64,000 bases of DNA, taken from Termitomyces sp. T153 (taxonomy: Eukaryota > Basidiomycota > Agaricomycetes > Agaricales > Lyophyllaceae). Below, piece after piece: positions 1 through 11,094 of this stretch. Within the stretch, counting starts at the first letter, position 1; each line of letters opens with the position of its first letter. The stretch spans positions 1,302,001 through 1,366,000 of the forward strand of contig JACKQL020000010.1 of assembly GCA_018296165.2 (NCBI GenBank), written 5' to 3'. The position numbers and the translations under genes were made by a program. The notes below the pieces were generated by a model. The model saw only the letters and a program-made list of their open reading frames with translations. It was not told the origin of the DNA and made no database searches.

Positions 1-1507
1 TGCAACATAGACACTACACATCTCATGCACATTAATAGGAAATTAAAAAAAAAAGATATTTGTGGGCTTTCTCTACTCCTAGATTAGCAAAGCATTTACA
101 ATGTTGCAGCAGCATTGAGAACTGCCATGGCTATCTTTCAGAGAGGACTGTAGTCTTCTAACCAGCTCTACAACCTACATCATCCCCTTCACCCAGTGAA
201 CCATTATCTAGCCTATCTGCTAGAGGCCCTCCTCCTAGGGGTGGTGATGGCCTACAATGTGGAAAAAGTGGTCCTCTTCCTAGTCCTCCACTACTACCTC
301 CTGGACCAGGTGATCCACAATGTGCCATAAATGGCATAGTGGATATAGGATTACTACCAGGTAATCCCCACCTAGGTTCTCTTCCATTCTGTGCTTAATT
401 GCCAGACCAACTTGGAGAGACATTCCCCTCCATGGTTAGCCAGCTATTGACATGTGGTGGGGCTATTTCTAGTCCCACCATGCTCATCTACTAGGGGAGA
501 GCAAGAGTCTTGCTCTTCCTTCTTAATTGACTGAGTCTGTTTGGGTGGAACATATCCTTTGGGCCAAGCATCATAGGCCATGTTCCCCTGGAATACCATC
601 TCTTGGCTATCCATGTAGGACTGTCCAAAGTCCTCTTTGTCACCATTGTGGAATTGCTGCAATGCAATTCTATCTTCCCAGGTCAGCACTCTACACATAG
701 ACCCAGTAGGTCTATGTTGCACCACTGGTTGCTCAATGGTAATTACTAACCCAGCCTCTGTGGATGCTAGTTCAGATGCTATGATTGTACCTAATATAAC
801 CTGTCTTTGCTGGTCTATTGTAGTCTGTCTTGCCATGTAGTCACATAATGTTTCTCCAGGCTGCTGTGCATCTGCAATAGGTTCAATGCTTTGTTGACTA
901 GAAATAGTGGGAGTAAACAGTCTCCACTTACAAACAGAGAAGGCATTGCAAATGATGCCTGTGATCCCTGTAACTTCTTCTGCTGGAGATAATCTGTTAC
1001 CTCCTGCATTAGAAAAATCATACAAATTTCTATGGACTTTACTAGGTCAGTTGGGATGATTCCCTCACACAGTGACCACTGAATTGTTATATGTTTAGCT
1101 ACTCTTGCAGCTAAGTATTGCTGAATTGAAGTCTTTAGGACCTCAACCTGATTCTGCTAGAATACCAACACTGTCCTACAGAGAATGTCATTTGGATTCA
1201 ATTCACTGTCTATATCCAAGGTGTCTCTGACATCCTCTGGGATTGTCTTGATGAATGCTGAAAGTCCTGCTGTGCCTAAGCCTAGCATTGATCCAGCTCA
1301 CATTTGAACAGAGCTGTGGGCTCTGTAAGGAGCATCTTTCTTACTTTTCAGCAGTGTAATCACCATTGAAGCATCACTATAACCTCCCACAGCCTCTGGA
1401 AAGGATCTCAGACCTTCTTCTTGCAGCATAGTAGATGCATACAAAAGGTTTCTCCCTTTGCTTGCCACCACCACTACACTCTCCAGCTCTACCATCAGGT
1501 ACATTCA
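1..1507 (-). mobile_element. Degenerate gag-like retroelement arm (left, inverted copy)
   Basis: Read on the minus strand this is a diverged copy of the plus-strand gag-like sequence at 2104-2346, 14099-14963 and 16229-16560. Shared protein segments include EDSCSPLVDEHGG-type and NMAYDAWPKGYVPPKQTQ-type strings (444-1025, minus) and SMVITLLKSKKDAPYRAH (1298-1504, minus). The right copy shows what it is: it continues into a Ty3/gypsy capsid-like region that is cut off here by the window edge. Two longer frames survive (194 and 69 codons) between frameshifts. I see essentially no CpG in this stretch. The copy lacks both the chromovirus and the 1.26-kb insert that split the right arm, so it shows the uninterrupted order. 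It is almost certainly non-functional. Confidence 0.7.
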
Positions 1508-1510
1508 AGT

Positions 1511-1532
1511 AGAGGGCACTTGAGTGCCCTCT
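1511..1532. repeat. 22-bp palindrome at the head of the left gag arm
   Basis: AGAGGGCACT and AGTGCCCTCT are reverse complements separated by 2 bp. A near-identical palindrome lies at the head of the right arm (2082-2103), so the two divergent arms begin with the same hairpin. Confidence 0.8.
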
Positions 1533-2081
1533 GTAATGAAGCTCACTAGACCATCCATAGGTAGTCAGACAGGAGTAACTGCTGCCATCACTCCACTTTC
1601 TCTTCCCATGCCATGGTGTGATGTGGCAACACCCATTGGTTTATGTGGAGCATTTTGCAATGTTCCATTGAACTCTAGTTTGAACCTAGGCCTGAACACC
1701 TGACCTTCTATGGTCACCACTATGCTCATTGCAGAAGATGAATGTTAAAATTTCAATGTTCTGATTACAACTTGTGGCAGTGAACTTCTTTGCAGAAGTT
1801 CAGTTTCTTGCTTTGCAAATGAGTATACACTTGTTTGACTTAAAAAATGTAACATTTCCATTATGGTTTGTGCAGCTTACAATTCACACCTCATAAGTCA
1901 AAACCAGTTGATTGATCTTGTCTACAAAGTATGAAGTAAGGTACTGCCTTACATGATTACAGTATGAGTATTTGAAGGTAGTGTCATGTGATGCTACTGA
2001 ATAATAACATAAGTAAATTAATATTAAAAGTATTCACTACAGAGAGGTAACAGGTGCTCTGTTATAAACAAGCATCACTAT
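1533..2081. other. Spacer between the two divergent gag arms
   Basis: About 550 bp with no plausible reading frame. It is AT-rich and, like its surroundings, lacks CpG. It may be leader or LTR sequence of the old gag element, but I cannot identify LTR ends. Confidence 0.5.
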
Positions 2082-2103
2082 AGAGGGCACTCAAGTGCCC
2101 TTT
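2082..2103. repeat. 22-bp palindrome at the head of the right gag arm
   Basis: AGAGGGCACT-CA-AGTGCCCTTT, the counterpart of the palindrome at 1511-1532. The gag-like reading frame begins just downstream. Confidence 0.75.
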
Positions 2104-2346
2104 ACTCAGATGTACCCAACAGTAGAGCTGGAGGGTGCAGCATTGGCAGCAAGCAAAGAGAAAACTCCCTTGTATATGCCTACAGCACTGCAAGTAGAAG
2201 ATCTGAAATCCTTTCTAAATGCTGCAGGAGGTCAACATGACTCTTCAATGGTGATTACACTGTTGAGGAGTGAGGAAGATGCTCCTCACAGGGTGTGTGG
2301 TCCTATGCAATCACAAGCTGGAGCCACATTGAGCTTGTGCACAGTG
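2104..2346 (+). pseudogene. Gag-like retroelement ORF, N-terminal part (right arm)
   Basis: An open stretch (segments such as YPTVELEGAALAASKEK and SSMVITLLRSEEDAP) homologous to the minus-strand frame at 1298-1504. It runs into the left target-site duplication of the chromovirus. If the chromovirus (2347-14093) and one copy of CAGTG are ignored, the frame continues directly at 14099 (VGLSAFITTIPED...). The gag-like gene was therefore broken by that insertion. It had probably already decayed: the continuation has a stop and a frameshift near 14398. Confidence 0.75.
2342..2346. repeat. Target-site duplication CAGTG (left)
   Basis: CAGTG immediately precedes the LTR start at 2347 and recurs exactly at 14094-14098 after the 3' LTR. 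The 5-bp duplication fixes the limits of the full-length chromovirus. Confidence 0.9.
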
Positions 2347-2363
2347 TGTCACAACCCACTCCC
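2347..2363 (+). repeat. First 17 bp of the chromovirus 5' LTR, cut off by a nested insertion
   Basis: TGTCACAACCCACTCCC matches the start of the 3' LTR (13040 onward, TGTCATGACCCACTCCC). The rest of this LTR resumes after the nested solo LTR at 3398. Confidence 0.9.
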
Positions 2364-3397
2364 TGTCAGGTTCCACTGACCATGGGGGCTCAGCTACACT
2401 GGGCAAGTCCTTACTAGGCAGATGTGATTCCCTGCACTGACAAACAGGCACTTGGAGGTGTTCCAAATGCTGGGGACTTGTGAGGATAGCCAGAGGAAAT
2501 TGATCTGAGCAAGTCTGGGGAGGTCTGGAGGAGGAGAGGATGAGTTGTGGGGAAGGGGGACGGGCTTAGTGGGATAGGGGATTAATGGGGATTGATAGGG
2601 TTCAGAGCTGAGCATGTAGCGAGGTCCGGAGGTTTGTAATCGTAATTGCAGAGTTTGTGAGGGCATTATGGTTGAGAGGACTTGAGCATGATAGACAGAA
2701 TCAAACAGGACAAGATGGAGTCGAACAAAATGAGACAAAGACAAGATGAGAATGAGAATAGATTCAGGTGGAGACATGGAACAACAATAAAATGATAACT
2801 GAATAGAGACAAGACAAGACTGGGAGACTGAGAATAAGGAAAACAAGACACAGAACACAAAACACGAGAAGAACAATCAGAAACACATCAGGTAAGGCAG
2901 GTAGGTAGGTAATCTCAAGACTAGAGTACGAGGAGCTACTCTATGTCTTATATACTGACTACTGAAGAGCTCCGGGGATGTTGGCTGTGGTGGCGGGGCT
3001 TGGCAGAGCTTGACGGAGTCGACGGGTGTTAGTTACAACCAGAGGGCGGGCCACATTGATATGTTGATGGGATCAATTGTGACACGGTCCGTTCTGAGGT
3101 TGTTGTGATACCCCAGAGTAAGTTGGGGGAGCCAGGGTGTCGAGTTGATGATGTGTAATAGGGTCAGGCATGGCGGGGAAGTGGTCCCAGGGGCTTAGGA
3201 AGTCCAGGGGAAGTGCCAGTGGCTGCAGAGAAGATGTCGGAGTTGGCCAGGGGACCGTTGGAGTTAGCCGAGAATGCATTGGAGTTAGCTGGAGTAGGCA
3301 TGGAGTGCTGGGGATGTTTGACAAAGTGTTGGGGGAGGTTCTGGGGGAACAGAAGTCTGTCGGACAATGTATGGGGTCCAGGGAATGGGTCATGACA
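2364..3397 (-). mobile_element. Inverted solo LTR nested in the 5' LTR
   Basis: On the minus strand this is a complete LTR of the same family: TGTCAGGTTCC... at the left edge is the reverse complement of the LTR 3' end, and ...GTCATGACA at the right edge that of the LTR start. It is flanked by CTCCC at 2359-2363 and 3398-3402. That pentamer is part of the target LTR (bases 13-17), so the insertion is an ordinary integration followed by LTR-LTR recombination. The inverted TATA-like sequence CTTATATA lies at 2948-2955. It keeps several CpG, so it looks younger than its host. Head-to-head with the remainder of the 5' LTR it makes an imperfect inverted repeat with arms near 1 kb. Confidence 0.9.
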
Positions 3398-4416
3398 CTC
3401 CCTAGACCTTGGCACCGCTTCCAGTCCTCCCCAACACTCTGCCAAACTCCCCCAACCCTTGTACACCCTCCATGCCCACTCTGGGTAACTCTGACACTTC
3501 CTTGCAAACCCTGACAGCCTCCTGATCAATTCCGACACCTTCTCTGCAGCCATTGACGCATCCCCTGAATTCCTCTGAACTCCCGAGACTTCTTCCACTG
3601 CTCCTGACCATGTCACACAGCCCCGACCCCCCACCCTAATTCTCTTGATCTGCTGGAGAGCACCCAACGACCCCAGAGTGATCTGCTTTTCAGCTGATCC
3701 CATTAGAATGTTACCACAGCCTGCTCCACAATTGCACCTGACACCTGTTGACTCTGTGAAGCTCCATTGAGCCCCTCTGCCATATCCTCTGCCCTCCAGG
3801 GCCCCCCAGTAGTCAGTATATAAGTCATAGAGTAACCCCTGGTACTTTAGTCTTGATATTGCATTTACTGGTTTCCTATGTCTTGTCCATCATCTTGTCT
3901 CTATTCCTATTTTTAGTTTTGAATCAATCTCTTTTCTCTGTCTCATCTCGCCTCATCTCTGTCTTGTCTTGACTGTGTATATTCCTTCTGTTCCCCTAAG
4001 TTCCTTTCTTCTCCAATGTCAGCATGAACTCTGCACATGTGCTACAACCCAAACATTCTTATGACAACTCTGGACCTCACTCCCTGCTTGGCCCCGGAAT
4101 CCATCAAGCCATGGTGATCCCCCTTCAAACCCCAGCTCCACCCCCATCAACTGCAAAGTCCCACTTACCCCACAGTCTACTTGCACGCCCACGAATTTGT
4201 TCCTGACACCTGCCCAGGTTCAACGTCTAATATACTGGGTCTTAGACTCCTCCAGACCATTCCAGACTTGCTTGGATCGCCTCCCCTAGCTTCTCTTTGC
4301 AAGTCCCTTCACTCTGCACCAACTCTGGGATGCTAGGTTATAAGCACAGGGCATCATGTCTGCCTAGTAAGGGTTTGCCAGTGTAGCTGAGCCTCCATCA
4401 TCAGCAAAACCTGACA
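3398..4416 (+). repeat. Remainder of the chromovirus 5' LTR
   Basis: Aligns base for base, with scattered substitutions, to the 3' LTR at about 13053-14093. It ends in AAACCTGACA. No tRNA primer-binding site is recognisable right after it (TAATATCAAGACTCC). Confidence 0.9.
3817..3824 (+). promoter_or_regulatory. LTR TATA-like box
   Basis: TATATAAG lies about 420 bp inside the LTR and is conserved at 13473-13480 in the 3' LTR and, inverted, in both solo LTRs. Probable core promoter of the element. Confidence 0.55.
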
Positions 4417-4445
4417 TAATATCAAGACTCCCCCTTACCCTGTTC

Positions 4446-6630
4446 TTGATGTCTGCATATAACCCTGCGTACAACCCCACCAGCTACCTAACTGATGTCT
4501 ATGGTCAACCGGTACCTGAAAATTCCTATGCCCCATTCTACCCAGGCCCCCCTGCGGATCAGTACATCCCTTATCACTGGACCCCTGACCCCAACCAGGT
4601 GTTCTATGCCCCCTTGATCAGCCAGGGAATACCTCTGGGCTGGCGCCGCCCCCCTGCATTCTCTGCCAATGGCAACAATCTTCATATGTACCCCAGAGGA
4701 TACTCCACAGTGCAGCGCCCCCTAACCCCACCTACCTTCCCCCCGCCCACTATTACGCATACCCAGTCCCTGCTGCAGCCCCAGCCCCTCTGGAGCCCAT
4801 GGATAATTACTCTCCCCCTTGTCTACCATTCTCTGCTCAAGTTCCCCCTTCCTCCAGGCAGCAAAGGGTTGAAGCCTATGTCCAACAATGCAATGAAGTC
4901 CTCCGCCTCCTCTGCCTCTCTCCTACAGAGTTCGCCAGATGCGCCCACACCCTCCTCACCAACCTAGGCTACCCTGACACCTCCATGACTCCGGAAGTCT
5001 GGACAGATTGACTCCTCAACTTCCACAAGTGCTATCTGTAAGGGAACCTCCTGGAGACTATGCAAGGCACCCTGGGCATTAACAATAACTTACAGAACAA
5101 GCTCTGTGCATTGGTCAAAGAAATCCACACCAGTCTGAACCCCTGCCCCTTTGAAGATTCTCTAGACCCTGCTCACTCCTTTCATGTGCAATGCAAGGAA
5201 CCCATTGGGACATGAAGCAAAGCCCCACCTCCTGTTCCCTGTCAGCAGGAAGAACTCAACATGGCCTCCAGCATCTTGAGGAACCTTAACCCTGGGGGGG
5301 GATTGTTTGACCAACTAGCTGCTCATACCTTGGCCCTCTCCGCTTGTCCCCAGGCCAACTCTGTCCCCAGTGCCTTCCAAACCTGGGACCAGCCCACTGT
5401 CCCTGAACTCTGCTCCTAAAAGCCATTCCCATGCATTGACAATGACAACTGAACTCTCTCCTACATCGACAAGCCTGGTAACCCCATCGACAAGCATGCC
5501 CCATGCAACGGCCCTCCACAAGACCAACCCCCCCACTTTGATCTCCACATCCCCCGTGTCAACACCCCTCTGCCCCGTCCTAATGCCCCAGTTCCCCTGC
5601 AACAGCCTACTGGCCCCAGAGTGCCCCAACTATTCTTTCCTACCAACCTCCCTTGCCCCCTATCCGCTCCAATGCCTAACCCTCCTGCCAATGCAAATTA
5701 CTTTGGACCCCCCACCCCTAGAGGACCCCCTCCCCCTTGATGGACCCCAGGGCCTGCCCCAGGCAATGCAGGCCAACTCCCTGGCAGAGGACCACCCAAT
5801 GGCAGACCCCCTGGAGGATGGGGCCTGGCCATGGACAACTTCCCCCCCCAGCAGAAATGGAAACAACTATTATTACTACTACAATGCCAGACCCCTGCCC
5901 CAAGCTCAAAGCTCACAGGACAATATTCGTGACACACTGGCCCAGGAAGGTAAACTCGACATTCAGAAGCCTGAACCCTTCACCAGCCGTGACCCCCAGA
6001 AGTGGCAAATCTTCCTAACTCAGTGTCTGACTATGTTCCAAGCTAAGCCGATTACCTTCCAACTTGAGAGCTCATGAGTAGCCTTTGCCATGTTGTATTT
6101 ACAGGGTATTGCCTTTGATCATTACACCACACTACTTCAGTTTGACCTCAACAACCCTGTGCACTCCAATTGGCTTGCTTTCACCCAGGAATTCTCAAGT
6201 AAGTTTGGCATCTTTGACACTGTAGTGGGGGTGGAGGAAAACCTCTTCAACCTCTGAATGCACAACAATGAGCATTTCACAACCTTTATCATACGATTTG
6301 AACAGGAAGCCTATGAGACCAGCTGGAACTACAATGCTCTCCAATTTGCCCTCCATCACACCCTGCCTCAACAGATAAAGGACATCCTTCACCTTGGACC
6401 CAAGCAAACCACCTACAATGGGTACAAGGCACTTGTTACCCAGGTTGACCAACGTTACTGGGAAGATCACAGCAAAAACACAGCACCCCGGACCCCTTGG
6501 AATACCTCCAGTAACACCAACTGGCAGGCCAGAGCAACCAATGGCATTCAACCCTTAATCCTCACCATGTGGATGATCAATGGAGAAGACTGTGACTATC
6601 AGTTTACGGAAAATGAGTTGGTGGTTTAGG
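4446..6630 (+). pseudogene. Chromovirus gag (Pro-rich N-terminus plus capsid-like domain), broken
   Basis: The first frame (4446-4967) is a Tyr/Pro-rich start (MMSAYNPAYNPTSYL...), as in the long Pro-rich leaders of fungal Ty3/gypsy Gag. Coding then continues in other frames: Pro-rich stretches at 5370-5900, then a capsid-like domain about 5940-6630 with RDPQKWQIFLTQCLTMFQ, YLQGIAFDHY, NWLAFTQEFSSKFG and ALVTQVDQRYWED. In-frame stops occur near 6076 and 6256 (TGA where the frame expects Arg), and there are several frameshifts in the Pro-rich part. I see no CCHC zinc knuckle. It would have formed the particle shell; as sequenced it is not translatable as one protein. Confidence 0.85.
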
Positions 6631-6652
6631 TCTTGAAGACACACTAGACCGC

Positions 6653-7606
6653 GGGCCAGACCCCAACATCTTCTCCACCCCAGCCACACTTCTCCGCACA
6701 ACAATACTTGCCCCAGACAACCTCCCAGCACACCTCCCCTCCCATTTCTCCACCAACCTCCTCCTCCACACCACTCTTCCCTTTGCCAACCACCCCATCC
6801 CCACATTAGTCAACAGCGGTGCCACTGATAACTTCATTGATGAGTCCCTGGCGGCACTTGCTCCCCACCCCCTCTGATGCCTCCCTGCCTCAATTCCCCT
6901 CAAACTTTTTGACAGAGACCCCACTCCAGCAGGAGACATCACACACTGCCTGGAAATGACCACAACTTTTGCCAATGAACAACAGCAAGAACTCCAACTA
7001 CTTGTTACAAAACTACACCCCTCCACCCCCATTGTCTTAGAGTTCTCATGGCTCCACTCCACCAACCTCTGTGTTGACTAGCCCAGCCTCACCCTCTGCC
7101 TTGACCGAGACAACCCCACTGACTCCAGGCTGGTACCTTTTGATGTCTCACCCTCCTCCAAGAACTCTGAGACTATGATCGACCACCTCCAGACTCCTCT
7201 GCAGCTCTGCTCCAAATCCACATAGTCATTTGTCATCAATATCCAACTTGACGGCTCACCCCAGGTATTCCCTGCCCTTGTCAACAGCAGCATGTCTGGC
7301 ACCTTTGTCAGCAGTCAACTCGACCCCCAATGCAATGACCTTGACAAACTCCTTGAGCTCCAACTCTTCAATGGCAGCCCTGCTATGACCAGAATCACTC
7401 AATACTACAACAACACCCTCACCATTGACAATGACCTGCAGTTTCAGGCCTGGCTCCTTATCACCCAACTATCTCCATTGACTCCAATCATGCTCGGACT
7501 CCCGTGGCTGCAAGATGTCAACCCCAACATCGACTGGAAGAACCTCACCATGCAATTCCCCAGCCCCAAAGCAAGTTTAGCGGCCACCATCCCCCTCCAC
7601 CTCTAG
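6653..7606 (+). pseudogene. Two tandem retropepsin (aspartic protease) domains of pol
   Basis: Two successive domains each show the retropepsin layout. Domain 1 has the active-site segment TLVNSGATDNFID near 6808 and the downstream PIVLEFSWL...VD signature near 7040. Domain 2 has ALVNSSMSGTFVSSQ near 7275 and PIMLGLPWL...NIDW near 7480. In both, the catalytic Asp of the D-S/T-G triad reads Asn (and domain 2 reads SS for SG), so both are dead. The change is explained in domain 1 by GTC-GAC to GTC-AAC at a CpG. Stops interrupt domain 1 (near 6878 and 7079) and the linker (near 7222). Retroelement proteases normally carry one such domain and act as homodimers; here two stand in one polyprotein. 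Confidence 0.85.
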
Positions 7607-7669
7607 TCTATCTCGGGCTCCAACATCTCTCACTCCAGTGCCAACACCTCTGGAGCGACCCAGAGCCCT

Positions 7670-9430
7670 TTGACTGCTGACAGCAACCCTGACAGAGAAG
7701 GAAGCACAACTCTGCCTCAGTCACCCTCAATCAAATTACAATGGCTGCCTCCCAACATACCTCGGAATCAATACAAAGGCCCACGGTACTCCAACCAGCA
7801 ATGCTTGAAAACCCCGACCAACTTCGCCACCACTCTGGACTCAACCACTACCCCCCTGACATCCAACTCCATTGACTCCGGAAGCCTTGACATTAAAATC
7901 ATTGGCACTGTCCCCCTTGCACACATTTTACAAGATGGCACTCTTGCCTTCCAATTACAAATCATGCCAGCCCTACCAGAGGAGCATCTCCACGCAGGAA
8001 CCACTGTGCCAGAGAGCAAAATGGAGGAACAGATCCTATCTGAAGTAGTTCCCCTGGAGTATCATGAGTTTGCTAATGTGTTCTCTGAAGGGAGTGCCAA
8101 AGAACTTCCCCCACACCACTCCTACAACTACACAATTGACCTCAAAGAAGGCACCTCACCTCTGTTTGGCAAGATCTACAACATGTCCAAGATTGAGCTC
8201 TGGGCCCTGAAGGAATACCTTGACAACATGCTCAGCAAAGGTTTTATACACCCATTGATCTCCACTGCCAGTGCTCTGGTTCTGTTTGCCAAGAAGAAGG
8301 ACAGGTCACTCTGACTCTGTGTGGATTATTGGGGACTCAACAAAGTCACCAAAAAGAACCGGTATCCCCTCCCCTTGATTGGAGACCTCATTGATTGTCT
8401 CCGCAGTGCCAAGATCTACACAAAGATAGACCTCCGCTCCAGCTACAACAATGTCTGGATTGCTCCAGGGCATGAATGGAAGACCGCCTTTCACACCCGC
8501 TATGGCCTCTTTGAGTACTTCATAATGCCCTTTGGAATGACTAACTCCCCTGCCACTTTCAAGTACTTCATAAACAACATCTTCCATGACATGAATGATG
8601 TTTTTGTTATTGTGTATCTGAACAACATTCTGATCTACTCAAATTTGCTGGTGGAGCATCTGGAGCATGTCCGCCACATCCTGGAATGACTCCAAAAGTA
8701 TCACCTTCATGCCAAACCCAAGAAATGCTCCTTCCACACAATGGAGGTCAAATATCTCAGAGTCATTGTCACCCCCAATGGCGTGCGCATGGACCCCACC
8801 AAGATCAACACAATACTCAACTGGCCCCCACCACGGAATGTCAAGGAGGTGCAGTCATTCCTGGGGTTTGCTAACTTTTATCACTGATTCATTGACAACT
8901 ACTCCAGAATCACCAAACCTCTCAACCGACTCATGCAGAAGGACACCCCTTGGGATTGGGACAGCAAGTGCCAAAGTGTATTCCTCCTCCTCAAGAAGGC
9001 CTTCACCTCTGCCCCAGTCCTCCACCATTTTGACCCCTCCCTGCCAATTGTACTCAAATGTGACACCTCCAACTACGCCATCACTGAAATATTCTCCCAA
9101 TCAGATTCTGGAGGCAAGGATCTCTGCCCCATCACCTTCTATACCCATTCAATAATCCCCGTGGAGCTCAACTACAACATCTATAACAAGGAACTCCTCA
9201 CAATTGTCAAAGCCTTCCATCAGTGGCAGGCCTACCTTGAGGAATCCCTGCACTGCATTTAAGTTTACTCTGACCACAACAATCTGCAATACTTCACAAC
9301 TATGAAACAGCTCAGCCGCTGCCAAGCTTGATGGTCTGAAACCCTCTCGGAGTATGACTTCACCATCCATTACCGCTCTGGGTGACTCAGTGTGAAGCCT
9401 GATGCCCTCACTTGAAGGTCTGATGTGTAT
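7670..9430 (+). pseudogene. Chromovirus reverse transcriptase and RNase H, broken
   Basis: After a linker (7607-8050) the RT begins around SEVVPLEYHEFANVFSEG (8040). Recognisable RT blocks follow: [68 protein letters not shown], and [13 protein letters not shown], where the catalytic YLDD-type box reads YLNN. The thumb/connection ([11 protein letters not shown]) leads into RNase H with ILKCDTSN-like, YNIYNKELLTIVKAFHQWQ and VYSDHNNL segments. In-frame TGA or TAA stops lie near 8312, 8687, 8886 and 9260 and repeatedly in 9330-9415. The enzyme would copy element RNA to DNA in the particle; the catalytic-site loss and stops make it inactive. Confidence 0.93.
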
Positions 9431-9475
9431 CTGAAGAAATCATTCAAAGCTGAATGGAATGCATTCAACTATTGA

Positions 9476-10970
9476 GTGATAATTCCCCCCGAACATCTAC
9501 ATGCCGTGCTGATTTTAAATGAAGAAGAAATCCTCCAGCAAATTAGAAACTCACCCCTGGACTCCTTCTTCACCCAGCACGACCCCCGCAACAACTCTGA
9601 CAAGTCAAGTGCTGAGAACCCCTTTTTGCTGTCTCTGGACCACTGCCTCCTGCTCTGGAGTGGATGAATTTATGCTTCAGACCACAAGTCCATCCGCCTT
9701 GACATACTCTAGCAACACCACAACTACAAGCTCTGAGAACACCCAGGAATTTGTAAGACCCTTCAACTCATCTCCTGAACTTACTTCTGGCCAGGAATGA
9801 AGAAGGATGTCACGTGATACATGAGGGCCTGCAAACCTTGTCTCATACCCCGCCACTGCCCCCACGGATTGTTGAAGCCCCTCCCCGTCAGCCAGTGCCC
9901 CTGGTCCTCAATATTGATGGATCATATTGTTGAACTCCCTGACTCCAAAGGCTTCAATGTAATCCTTGTCATGGTCTGCCACCTCACCAAACAAGCCCTC
10001 TTCATCTCCTGCCACACCACCAACAATGCTCCAGAGTTCACCAAACTATTCCTCAAGCACGTATTCTCCAAGCACAGACTCCCAGACGACATCGTCTCTG
10101 ACCACAGACCCTTGTTTGTATCCCACTTTTGGCAATTGCTATGCAAGGCACTCAAAATCAAAACCAGCCTCTCCACCACCTATCACCCAGAGACCAACGG
10201 ACAAACAGAATGAGTAAACCAGATGCTGGAGCAGTATCTCCACCTATACATAACTATTTATAGAATGACTGGCATGCAGAACTCCCCCTCACTGAATTTA
10301 CCTACAACAACACACCCCACTCTACCACTGGAGTCTCCCCCTCTACGCCAACAAAGGCTACAACCCCCGACTGACCCTATCCCTGAAAGACATCCCCTCC
10401 TACATTGCCCACAAAGTTGCCAAGGACCTCTGATCCCTTCACCAGTTCCTCCAGGATGAGATAAACACTGCCAATCAAGCCTATTCCAAACATGCTGATG
10501 CCCGACGTGACCCTACTCCCAACTGGCCCCCCAGCACCTTGGTTTGGCTCAATTGACACAACCTCAAGACCTGGAGGCCCTCCATCAAACTAGACCACAA
10601 ATGTCTTGGTCCTTTCAAAGTCCTCCAGAAGGTCTCCATGCACACCTACAAACTTGACCTACTTCCAGGCTTGAAAGGCCTCCACCCCGTGTTCCATGTT
10701 TGACTTCTCAAAAAACATGCCCTGGACCCCTTTCCTAGCCAATGCCCTAGCCGACCACCCCCCATCAAAGTTGAAGACGAGTACCACTATGAGGTTGACC
10801 AAATCCTTGACTCTCACATAGTCTGTGGGCAACCCCAGTACTTGGTCTGCTGGAAGGGCTACAGACCTGAGAATAACATGTGGGAACCCAGAAAAAACCT
10901 CAACAGAGCCTCTGGCAAACTCTGGGACTTCCATTGACAATACCCCACCAAGCCCTGGGACCCCCAGGAC
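9476..10970 (+). pseudogene. Chromovirus integrase with C-terminal chromodomain, broken
   Basis: The HHCC zinc-binding region lies about 9700-9845 (HH..., ACKPC). The DDE core runs 9880-10250: first Asp in ILMDHIVELPDS, second in LPDDIVSDH, and Glu in HPETNGQTE followed by a TGA where Arg is expected. Frames shift around 9670, 10215 and 10260. A chromodomain ends the polyprotein at 10769-10936 ([32 protein letters not shown]), with aromatic and Trp positions largely kept. In chromoviruses this domain directs integration to methylated-histone chromatin. Non-functional as sequenced. Confidence 0.92.
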
Positions 10971-11094
10971 TAGCAAGTACAGATGGCATCAGTGGGCATA
11001 ACCCCCACCTCTGGATTCACCAGGGATTCAACTCCTATGAGTACCCTCTACATGTTTTGTTTGCTTCCCCTCACTTAACACTAAAAAGAGTCAC

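Noticed and set aside
5286..5937. Several overlapping minus-strand open frames opposite gag
   Set aside because: They lie over the C-rich Pro-coding part of gag; a lack of stops on the complement is expected from composition, and no domain is visible.
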